In this document: piece by piece, positions 1-4,755 of the stretch
Layout of the letters: each line of letters opens with the position of its first letter
Position numbering within the stretch: the stretch's first letter is position 1
Assembly (NCBI GenBank): GCA_018818235.1
Contig: JAHISE010000014.1
Span: 1-6,683 of the forward strand
Source of the DNA: Patescibacteria group bacterium
GTDB taxonomy: Bacteria > Patescibacteriota > Gracilibacteria > Peribacterales > Peribacteraceae
DNA length: 6,683 nucleotides
Reading direction: 5' to 3'
The notes under the pieces: generated by a model
The model's database searches: none
What the model saw: only the letters and a program-made list of their open reading frames with translations
Told to the model about the DNA's origin: nothing
Position numbers and translations under genes: made by a program

Positions 1-180
1 CACACCGGTGCAATCCAGAACGACTCTCGTCGCACCGAATTCTTCGACAAGACCGAACATCTCGTCGCCGACCACTTGGATGATTCCTTCATCCAATAGC
101 CTATTGTCCTTGAACGTGACGACTTGTATGCCGTCGACTTCTTCTACTTCGATTCTTCGGAAATCGGTCAAATTGGCCAC
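1..180 (-). CDS. STAS-domain protein, anti-sigma factor antagonist type (partial, 3' end outside window)
   Basis: Sixty open codons run to the left edge, starting from GTG at 178-180 (protein begins MANLTDFRRIEVEEVDG). The start is chosen because GGAGGT lies six bases upstream. The visible part is the first half of a STAS fold: beta strand (GIQVVTFKDNRLLDE, about residues 17-31), helix, then the strand VVLDCTGV that leads to the phosphorylation loop; the loop itself is cut off. It is closely similar to the gene at 583-933 (shared FKD-x-x-x-LDE and VEE-x-GA), so the two look like duplicates. In this family, STAS proteins bind anti-sigma kinases of the RsbW/SpoIIAB type and are switched by serine phosphorylation; no kinase is visible here. 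It is the last visible gene of a three-gene operon, 20 bp after the previous stop. Confidence 0.8.
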   Translation of the reverse strand, partial: MANLTDFRRIEVEEVDGIQVVTFKDNRLLDEGIIQVVGDEMFGLVEEFGATRVVLDCTGV

Positions 181-200
181 GTCTCACCTCCATTTCTTTG

Positions 201-548
201 TTATAGCCCTTCCAAAGCACCTTCGAGATCCTCGCGGATGTCGAAGAGTCTGTTGAGCTTGCTCAGTTCGAAGATTCGATAGATGTCGGGTTGCATCCCG
301 AACATCCTCATATTGCCTTTCGCTACCTTGATTTTCCTGTCCATTTCCATCAGCACGCCGAGCATGTCTGACGAGATGTGCTCGATGTTCGAAAAGTCGA
401 GAGCTACCTTGGCTCCTTCCGTTATAAGAGAGGATATCTCCTCGCCGGTCCTGCGGCATTCTTGTAATTCCAGAAGCTTCTTGTTTTTGAACTCGACGAT
501 ATATACACCGCCACGTACCTCCACTGTAATCAGCTTCCTTCCCGCCAT
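201..548 (-). CDS. STAS-domain protein, anti-sigma factor antagonist
   Basis: The product is 115 residues, the usual size for a single STAS domain. Landmarks are GVYIVEFKNKKLL (14-26), the strand VALDFSNI (48-55), the switch loop HISSDMLGVL (57-66) and the C-terminal helix segment IFELSKLNRLFDI (92-104). Aligned with SpoIIAA (DSSGLG), the paired serines 59-60 fall one position early: the site matching SpoIIAA Ser58 is Asp61, while Ser60 matches Ser57. Related STAS families use an SS-x-x-LG loop, so Ser60 could still be phosphorylated. The start was set at ATG 546-548 (MAGRK) because AAAGGA ends eight bases before it; an ATG nine bases upstream (557) abuts that site and is less likely. It is the middle gene of the three-STAS operon, 34 bp after the first. 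The partner kinase and sigma factor are unknown. Confidence 0.85.
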   Translation of the reverse strand: MAGRKLITVEVRGGVYIVEFKNKKLLELQECRRTGEEISSLITEGAKVALDFSNIEHISSDMLGVLMEMDRKIKVAKGNMRMFGMQPDIYRIFELSKLNRLFDIREDLEGALEGL

Positions 549-582
549 GATCATCATCCTTTCGTGGTTGATTGTGGGTTGT

Positions 583-933
583 CTAGAAATCCTTCAAGGC
601 TTCTGCGAGTGTGTCGTAACAATCGACCAACTCGTTGAGCTTGATCATGCCGAACAGTTGTATAACATTGTCTGGCAATTCACACATCCTCAATTTGCCT
701 TTCGCTGCCTTGACCCTTATGTCCATACTGATCAATATACCAAGTGCAGCAGGCGCATAGCACTCGTTGCCCTTGAAACTGATCACCACCTTTTTGGCGC
801 CGTCTTCTTCGACGACCGAATACAATTCAGTTGCGATGGCTTGGATAGTTGCTTCATCCAGGATCTTCTTGTCCTTGAACTTGATCACATGAACGCCTTC
901 TTCGATTGTGACGTCAATCCTTGTTCTTCCCAT
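583..933 (-). CDS. STAS-domain protein lacking the usual phospho-serine
   Basis: The product is 116 residues, one STAS domain, starting MGRTRIDVTIEEGVHVIKF. The start at 931-933 is supported by AGAAGGAG seven bases upstream; the reading frame is open further upstream to 990 but without a better site. Landmarks are VHVIKFKDKKILDE (14-27), the strand KVVISFKGN (48-56), the loop CYAPAALGIL (58-67), and RMCELPDNVIQLFGMIKLNEL (82-102). In the loop, the positions that match Ser57 and Ser58 of SpoIIAA are Pro61 and Ala62, so no phospho-acceptor is present at the switch. This suggests a constitutively active or structural paralogue, which is inference. It is the first gene of the three-gene minus-strand operon, just downstream of the TTGACA box near 1026-1031. 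Confidence 0.85.
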   Translation of the reverse strand: MGRTRIDVTIEEGVHVIKFKDKKILDEATIQAIATELYSVVEEDGAKKVVISFKGNECYAPAALGILISMDIRVKAAKGKLRMCELPDNVIQLFGMIKLNELVDCYDTLAEALKDF

Positions 934-1002
934 GTCTTGTCTCCTTCTGCCTGTGCTGTGAGTGAGCGGGGTACCCGTTGGTTCGTACAAATGTGTAATA
1001 TT

Positions 1003-1031
1003 ATTAAGGCACTGGGCAGGCTTGGTGTCAA
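1003..1031 (-). promoter_or_regulatory. Probable sigma70-type promoter of the STAS operon
   Basis: On the minus strand a perfect TTGACA (1026-1031) is followed after 17 bp by CTTAAT (1003-1008), and TAATA-rich bases continue to about 997. The -35 is consensus; the -10 is weak (four of six, lacking the important A at position 2), so the exact -10 is uncertain. The transcript would start near 996 and give a 5' UTR of about 60 nt before the first STAS gene. Confidence 0.4.
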
Positions 1032-1060
1032 TGTTTACGAGGAAGAAATTGAGTTAAAAA

Positions 1061-1170
1061 ATTGATAATTGATAATTGATAATTGATAATGAAATTACCA
1101 ATATTCATAGTCAATTATTCATTACCTATGGTGAGCGAAGTTGAACAATTCATTCTTAATTATTCATTTC
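1061..1170. repeat. AT-rich heptamer repeat (ATTGATA x4) with partly inverted second half
   Basis: Four exact ATTGATA units occupy 1061-1088. Downstream, a second arm shows TATTCAT / AGTCAAT / TATTCAT / TACCTAT, again at a 7-bp spacing (1102-1129), and further TTCATT copies continue to 1170. The second part is roughly the reverse complement of the first (AATTGAT-AATGAA against TTCAT-TATTCAATT-like runs), so the element can fold imperfectly. Between the arms and the next gene is a GGTGAGCGAAGTTGAAC segment (1130-1146). It fills the divergent spacer between the STAS operon and the delta-prime gene. It is not a CRISPR: units are contiguous with no spacers. Confidence 0.8.
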
Positions 1171-1177
1171 TAAAGTA

Positions 1178-2149
1178 GTGCCAAAAATCACCCCAATCAT
1201 CGGCCACGAATCACAATGTAAGCAATTACTCGGAGATATTGAATCTGACAACATTGCTCATGCATACCTGTTCAGCGGAGTTCGGCACCTCGGGAAAATG
1301 TCTGTTGCAAGATGGTTTGCGCTCCAGCTTCTGCTCAAAGATAATCCGAGTGAAGAACATGAAAAGATTAAAAGTGAAGTTGAGCGATTGGTACATTCCG
1401 ATTTATTGGTACTGGATCAATTATGGATGGATGGTGTTTGTGATGACTGGGACATAATTGCAAAAACATCCAATGTTCCACAACAACATCGTGCAAAAAA
1501 GCCTCCTGCCAAAACAGACATAATCAGCATAGATGATGTACGTGCAATGCAGGAAAGATTATACGAAACAGGAACCGGAACACACAGATGTTGCGTAATC
1601 AGATCAATGGAGCGGATGCAGGATGCCGCTGCAAATGCATTTTTGAAGATACTGGAAGAGCCACCGGAGGGAGTAGTATTTATCATAACAACTCAGACTC
1701 ATTCGATGCTTTTACCTACAGTAATTTCACGGATGCGGACGATTCAATTCCACCGTCTTGGCTATGCTGAGTTGCAACCATTGCTCGAGGATGTATCGGA
1801 AGACGATGCACAGTTTATTCTGCACTTATCTCAGGGTGCTCCGGGGACAGTTATAACTCTTAAAAGCGACAGTGATCTATTACGCGAAAGAAGATTATTA
1901 CATTCCAAAGCCGCATCTTTTTGGAAATCAAAATCATTACGGGAAAAACTGGATCTTCTTACTCCGTTACATAAAAGAGGAATTGAATCACGCAGACTTC
2001 TTACGCACTTATCTTTGGCATTGCGAGAGCAAGGTGGAACCGCAACACCCGCTCAAGTGGCAGCACTTACAAATCTGTCCAGAGATTTGGAGACGAATGC
2101 GCATAGGCAGTTGCTTACACAAAAGTTCGTATTGAATACTACGGAGTGA
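1178..2149 (+). CDS. holB: DNA polymerase III delta-prime subunit (clamp-loader AAA+ protein)
   Basis: The product is 323 residues, the normal delta-prime length, with GTG start (MPKITPIIGHESQ). Delta-prime is the stator of the clamp loader that opens the sliding clamp for loading on primed DNA. The start of the AAA+ fold is visible (IIGHES at 7-12, then IAHAYLFSG at 26-34). A decayed Walker A follows (GVRHLGKM, 34-41, with Met in place of Ser/Thr). The Walker B region has lost its acidic pair (CCVIRSMERMQDAAANAFLK, 138-157), but the highly conserved AAANAFLKILEEPP is intact, as is the sensor/arginine-finger motif as SRM (184-186) instead of SRC. The four-cysteine zinc module usually present after the P-loop is absent (only Cys88 in residues 51-115). 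No ATP hydrolysis is expected, as in E. coli delta-prime. There is no Shine-Dalgarno before the GTG. tau/gamma (DnaX) is the alternative, but its ATPase motifs would be intact. Confidence 0.85.
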   Translation: MPKITPIIGHESQCKQLLGDIESDNIAHAYLFSGVRHLGKMSVARWFALQLLLKDNPSEEHEKIKSEVERLVHSDLLVLDQLWMDGVCDDWDIIAKTSNVPQQHRAKKPPAKTDIISIDDVRAMQERLYETGTGTHRCCVIRSMERMQDAAANAFLKILEEPPEGVVFIITTQTHSMLLPTVISRMRTIQFHRLGYAELQPLLEDVSEDDAQFILHLSQGAPGTVITLKSDSDLLRERRLLHSKAASFWKSKSLREKLDLLTPLHKRGIESRRLLTHLSLALREQGGTATPAQVAALTNLSRDLETNAHRQLLTQKFVLNTTE

Positions 2150-2165
2150 GTTATTAAACTGACGA

Positions 2166-2250
2166 GTCGCTAGTCACTGGTCACTGGTCGCTGGTCTTCG
2201 TTAATTATTGTAGAATCTTGACTAGTGACCAGTGACGAGTGACTAGTGAC
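2166..2250. repeat. Inverted GTCRCTR heptamer repeat, 31-bp arms
   Basis: The left arm (2166-2196) is GTCGCTA, GTCACTG, GTCACTG, GTCGCTG and a final GTC. The right arm (2220-2250) is GAC, TAGTGAC, CAGTGAC, GAGTGAC, TAGTGAC, that is, the reverse complement design with the same four units plus three bases. A 23-bp AT-rich loop separates them. The element lies just after the delta-prime stop codon and before the TPR gene promoter. Unit sequence and arm length match the element inside sufC (5344-5405). It can form a long hairpin but has no T-tract, so terminator function is uncertain. Confidence 0.9.
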
Positions 2251-2287
2251 CACAAACATGACAAATAGCAGTCGTTAATCTTAATCT

Positions 2288-2296
2288 TGCTATAAC
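2288..2296 (+). promoter_or_regulatory. Extended -10 promoter for the TPR gene, near-leaderless transcript
   Basis: TTGCTATAAC contains TGC followed by TATAAC (2291-2296, five of six to consensus), the extended -10 pattern. No convincing -35 lies 17 bp upstream. The predicted start site is about 2303, only three bases before the ATG at 2306, so the mRNA would be almost leaderless, in line with the missing Shine-Dalgarno. Confidence 0.45.
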
Positions 2297-2305
2297 AAAC
2301 CACCA

Positions 2306-3094
2306 ATGTTAACCTTCCTTGCCGTGATATACGCCCTTGTTCTCATCGGCTCGTTTATAGTGATTTGTGGCGTTCTTGGAAGCCGTATGTTGCTCAAAAA
2401 CCGCTCTGTGCGTAAATTTGTTCGTGATATAGAAAAAAGAATCAAATCAGCCGAGGACAAAAAAGTGGAACTTAACGAAGGTGCTCCGGCAAAAAAACCG
2501 ATACAAACAGGGAGAATTACATCGGTACAGCTGCAGAAATCCAGATCATTCTTTCATGGAGCAGAAAGGGCTTTGGCAAGAGGAAAGACAGAAGAGGCAG
2601 AGGGCTTGTTTATACAGGCACTTACGGTAAATCCTCATGCAAACGAAATACGTGCACAACTTGCAAAGCTTTATCTTACACTCGGTCGTGATCAGAAAGC
2701 GGAAGCAATGTACAAAGAAGTCCTTCAGTACTGTGAGGATACATCTTGTTATTCAAATCTTGGATTGGCCTACTATCGTCAACAAAAATTCGCGCTGGCT
2801 TGTGAAGCATATGCTGCCGCACTCGAGCGCGATCAGGCAAACCCCGAAAGGCTTGCGGCCTTAGGGCGTGCACTGTTTGCTAATAACAGATTTATGGAGG
2901 CGGCTGAAAATCTGGAAAAAGCAACGGCTCGACTTTCACGTAACACCGAACTTCTACGAATTCTTGCAGAGAGTTATATGCAAATGGGCGATACTCCAAG
3001 TGCAGAGGAGACTTACAAAAAAATAAATAAATTGGAACCGTATGATGAGGAGGTGAAGGAGAAGCTATCAGCTCTCGCGGGGGCGAATGTTTAG
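2306..3094 (+). CDS. Membrane-anchored tetratricopeptide-repeat protein
   Basis: The product is 262 residues. Residues 3-26 are a single hydrophobic segment (LAVIYALVLIGSFIVICGVLG), followed by a basic stretch (SRMLLKNRSVRKFVRDIEKR) that predicts an N-terminal anchor with the rest in the cytoplasm. Residues 40-75 are charged linker. From about 80 to 250 there are around five TPR units, recognisable by A/G-x-x-A spacing: AERALARGKTEEAEGLFIQALTVNP, then AKLYLTLGRDQKAEAMYKEVL, NLGLAYYRQQKFALACEAYAAAL, LGRALFANNRFMEAAENLEKA and LAESYMQMGDTPSAEETYKKI, each shown here by its core. TPR arrays are protein-binding scaffolds; the partner is not evident. The layout recalls LapB/YciM-like anchored TPR proteins, but the C-terminal rubredoxin-type metal motif is absent. 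The stop lies inside the end of the convergent acetyltransferase gene (27-bp overlap). ATG 2306 is preceded by an extended -10 and no Shine-Dalgarno. Confidence 0.85.
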   Translation: MLTFLAVIYALVLIGSFIVICGVLGSRMLLKNRSVRKFVRDIEKRIKSAEDKKVELNEGAPAKKPIQTGRITSVQLQKSRSFFHGAERALARGKTEEAEGLFIQALTVNPHANEIRAQLAKLYLTLGRDQKAEAMYKEVLQYCEDTSCYSNLGLAYYRQQKFALACEAYAAALERDQANPERLAALGRALFANNRFMEAAENLEKATARLSRNTELLRILAESYMQMGDTPSAEETYKKINKLEPYDEEVKEKLSALAGANV

Positions 3095-4063
3095 GCTGCT
3101 CTTATCTTGTGTGGCGATTGAGTTTGGGGGAATTGATTTTGATAAAGATACCCCTTCTCCGATGGTTGAGTTTGCACCAATAACGGTATTGCCGCCGATT
3201 ATTGTTGCGTTTGCGTATATAATTACTCCTTCTTTGATAGTTGGATGGCGTTTTTCACCTCTACGAGGTATGCCCTGTTTATCAACGGGGGAATGGGCTC
3301 CCAGAGTAACTCCCTGATAAATGCGAACATTATCTCCAATTTCAGTTGTCTCGCCAATAACCACTCCTGTTCCATGGTCGATAAAAAAATGTTTTCCAAT
3401 TTGTGCGCCCGGATGGATATCGATTCCTGTTTGGGAGTGAGTATGTTCGGAAAGAAATCGAGGTATCAAAGGAACTCCTCTTGCGTGTAATGTATGTGCA
3501 ATGCGATGCGAGAGAATAGCTGTGTATCCGGGGTAGGCAATTATCTCAGCTATTCGTTCATTATTTAGTGCAGGGTCTCCGTCATATGCAGCCTGAATAT
3601 CCGAGTTTAATTGCGATAGAATATTTGGGAGTTCTGTTAAAAAGAATTGAGTAGTTCGGTCTGCGACCATTGCTTCATTTGGCTTTCCGATTGATTTGAA
3701 TGCATCCTGAATAAGGCGGGATAAATAAATCGATAATTTTTCCAAATCTCCCTGAACATCTTCCGGCTTTCTTGCTCCTGCATTAATAAACATCCAACTT
3801 ATACTTTTAATCAGATCCGGAACAAGACGCTTAACCATTTCTGCATGACCAACAGTTTCATATGGCAGCATCGAATCCTGAGATATTTCCACAAGTTGTC
3901 TGCTGATTTGGTCTAATTGACTTAAATCTATTATTCTTCCGGCTGCCTCTCCCCTATGTTCTTCGAGAGTTTTAATCACTTGCGTAGATGAATCAGATTC
4001 CAATGTCGGAGTCCGATCAAATTCCTGTAAAACTGTTGATGATGTCATTACTGCGGTATTCAT
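3068..4063 (-). CDS. cysE: Serine O-acetyltransferase
   Basis: The product is 331 residues. It transfers acetyl from acetyl-CoA to L-serine, giving O-acetylserine, the first step of cysteine synthesis. The N-terminal 165 residues are a helical domain typical of serine acetyltransferases. The C-terminal half is the left-handed beta-helix: TGIDIHPGAQIG (212-223), FFIDHGTGVVIGET (227-239), IGDNVRIYQGVTLGA (242-256) and further hexapeptide turns to about 308. Catalytic Asp215 and His230 (in the DHGTG motif, matching E. coli His158) are present, and the SPVDKQGIPRRGEKRHPTI loop (258-276) is the protruding loop of the long-form enzymes. At 331 residues it is longer than E. coli CysE (273) because of the N-terminal domain. 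No Shine-Dalgarno precedes ATG 4061-4063; an attenuator-like leader does. The product of this gene feeds cysteine, the sulfur donor for the Fe-S machinery encoded just upstream in the window. Confidence 0.93.
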   Translation of the reverse strand: MNTAVMTSSTVLQEFDRTPTLESDSSTQVIKTLEEHRGEAAGRIIDLSQLDQISRQLVEISQDSMLPYETVGHAEMVKRLVPDLIKSISWMFINAGARKPEDVQGDLEKLSIYLSRLIQDAFKSIGKPNEAMVADRTTQFFLTELPNILSQLNSDIQAAYDGDPALNNERIAEIIAYPGYTAILSHRIAHTLHARGVPLIPRFLSEHTHSQTGIDIHPGAQIGKHFFIDHGTGVVIGETTEIGDNVRIYQGVTLGAHSPVDKQGIPRRGEKRHPTIKEGVIIYANATIIGGNTVIGANSTIGEGVSLSKSIPPNSIATQDKSSLNIRPRES

Positions 4064-4082
4064 GATAGTAATAATAAATAAA

Positions 4083-4108
4083 CAAAAAAGCTTCCTGCGG
4101 CAGGAAGC
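4083..4108 (-). terminator. Intrinsic terminator in the cysE leader (probable attenuator)
   Basis: On the minus strand GCTTCCTGC (4108-4100) and GCAGGAAGC (4098-4090) are perfect 9-bp complements separated by one base (practically an 8-bp stem with a 3-nt loop). They are followed directly by six T (4089-4084). It sits 20 bp before the cysE start codon and after the cysE promoter, where it would stop cysE transcription itself, so it is best read as a conditional terminator. It could also end read-through transcripts from the ferredoxin gene. Confidence 0.82.
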
Positions 4109-4133
4109 AATTAAACTAATTTGATATACAAGT

Positions 4134-4142
4134 GCTTCCTAC
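4134..4142 (-). promoter_or_regulatory. Antiterminator strand of the cysE leader
   Basis: The minus-strand GTAGGAAGC (4142-4134) can pair with the 5' arm of the terminator, GCTTCCTGC (4108-4100), over 9 bp with one U-G wobble, with a 25-nt loop. That pairing excludes the terminator. The segment overlaps the leader-peptide stop codon (TAG, 4141-4139). Its GTAG can alternatively pair with CTAC at the end of the Cys-codon stretch (CTAC-T-GC, loop, GC-C-GTAG), giving a preceding 1:2 hairpin. Confidence 0.55.
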
Positions 4143-4195
4143 GGCTTTAGGCAGTAGCTGTAACAATAGGCGCACATGGCATTAAATTTGCTCAC
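4139..4195 (-). CDS. Putative Cys-rich leader peptide controlling cysE
   Basis: This is an 18-codon ORF, GTG start at 4195, MSKFNAMCAYCYSYCLKP, stop TAG at 4141-4139. An internal ATG at 4175-4177 gives a 12-residue version, MCAYCYSYCLKP. Three of its last eleven codons are cysteine and three are tyrosine; cysteine is the end product of the pathway whose first gene lies downstream. The predicted transcription start coincides with the GTG, so either a leaderless GTG start or the ATG with about 18 nt of leader is possible. It has no Shine-Dalgarno, as with the other genes nearby. A reading as a ribosome-stalling sensor is inference from position, Cys codons and RNA pairing; the peptide is too short to prove by sequence alone. 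Confidence 0.6.
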   Translation of the reverse strand: MSKFNAMCAYCYSYCLKP

Positions 4196-4201
4196 GGGAG
4201 T

Positions 4202-4230
4202 ACTGTACTTGGGAATGGAGGAGGTGTCAA
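4202..4230 (-). promoter_or_regulatory. Consensus sigma70-type promoter of cysE
   Basis: The minus strand carries TTGACA (4230-4225), an exact 17-bp spacer and TACAGT (4207-4202, four of six). The expected +1 is at 4195, the G of the leader-peptide GTG. The cysE start codon is 132 nt downstream, which leaves room for the leader and terminator. This is the best promoter in the window. Confidence 0.65.
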
Positions 4231-4320
4231 ATTAATCGTTTATTCGTTACTCGTTGCTCGTTAATATGCCAAACATGGTTCAAAACGAGCAACGAGTTAA
4301 CGAGCAACGATTAAACGAAT
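4230..4320. repeat. Inverted CGTT-containing heptamer/octamer repeat
   Basis: The left arm (about 4230-4265) has CGTT at 4237, 4245, 4252 and 4259 (spacings 8, 7, 7). The right arm (4284-4317) has AACG at 4284, 4291, 4299, 4306 and 4314 (spacings 7, 8, 7, 8). ACTCGTTGCTCGTT on the left is perfectly complementary to AACGAGCAACGAGT on the right, and the outer parts pair less well. The loop is 18-20 bp. It lies between the end of the ferredoxin gene and the cysE promoter, touching the -35. The design matches the other repeats in the window although the unit sequence differs. Confidence 0.8.
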
Positions 4321-4337
4321 TTGTAAGTTGCTCTTAA

Positions 4338-4619
4338 TTAATCATCTAATTCTACTTCTACATCACCGTGGACCACCGCCTGACATCCCAACCTCTCATC
4401 ATCTTCATCAAGCCCCATACACTCTTCCCGATCAGTTCTTGGCTCCAGATTTTCCGCCCCTTTCTTTACCTTACATTTGCACGTTGTACAGAAACCATTC
4501 CCACCGCATGCAAATTCCATAGGTGCACCGCACTTTTGCGCTGCATCAAGCAGGGTTTTGCCTTCTTCTATCTCGGTTTCGTCTTGGCCGGAAGAGTGGG
4601 TGAATGTGACTTTTGGCAT
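4338..4619 (-). CDS. fdx: [2Fe-2S] ferredoxin, Isc/adrenodoxin type
   Basis: The product is 93 residues starting MPKVTFTHSSGQDETE. It is an electron carrier with a plant/adrenodoxin-like fold. The cluster ligands are Cys38, Cys44, Cys47 (pattern C-x5-C-x2-C in FACGGNGFCTTCKCKV) and Cys79 (RLGCQA), the spacing of E. coli Fdx, whose tail RLSCQA is closely matched. The protein is acidic, as expected for partner docking (DEDDE at 71-75, ELDD at the end). The start ATG 4617-4619 was chosen because family similarity begins at MPK; the frame stays open upstream to 4775, but those codons lie in repeat DNA. Isc-type ferredoxins supply electrons for Fe-S cluster assembly, and sufC is divergently placed across a 136-bp spacer. 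No Shine-Dalgarno is visible. Confidence 0.92.
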   Translation of the reverse strand: MPKVTFTHSSGQDETEIEEGKTLLDAAQKCGAPMEFACGGNGFCTTCKCKVKKGAENLEPRTDREECMGLDEDDERLGCQAVVHGDVEVELDD

Positions 4620-4627
4620 AAGTAGGA

Positions 4628-4754
4628 TTACTTGAATGATAGTGGAATACTGGTCTAAAGAAACTCTGATTTTTATGTATTTTATTAAATATTCAAGTAA
4701 TCTGATATTCTGATATTTAGTCACCCCAATATTCCAGTACTCCAGTATTCCACT
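4628..4754. repeat. Interleaved inverted repeats with 8-bp tandem units between fdx and sufC
   Basis: ATTACTTGAAT (4628-4638) is perfectly complementary to ATTCAAGTAAT (4691-4701), 11 bp. AGTGGAATACTGG (4641-4653) is perfectly complementary to CCAGTATTCCACT (4742-4754), 13 bp. The order A, B, A', B' is crossed, not nested, so both stems can coexist only as a pseudoknot. Tandem octamers fill the right half: TCTGATAT twice (4701-4716), and TATTCCAG, TACTCCAG, TATTCCAC (4730-4753). The repeat fills the whole spacer of the two divergent genes and ends two bases before the sufC start codon. Confidence 0.85.
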
Positions 4755-4755
4755 C

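Noticed and set aside
934..990. Earlier starts for the first STAS gene (up to 990)
   Set aside because: The AGAAGGAG site is correctly spaced only for the ATG at 933, and the extra residues match no STAS sequence.
283..1065. A 260-codon plus-strand open frame across the STAS genes
   Set aside because: It is antisense to two genes with clear STAS motifs and good Shine-Dalgarno sites, and its translation has no recognisable domain and many Cys/His typical of shadow frames.
1061..1170. CRISPR array
   Set aside because: Units are 7 bp and contiguous, with no spacers; no cas genes are present.
4083..4230. T-box or other known riboswitch upstream of cysE
   Set aside because: No T-box antiterminator core (AGGGTGGNACCGCG-like) or other aptamer signature is visible; the short ORF plus terminator explains the region better.
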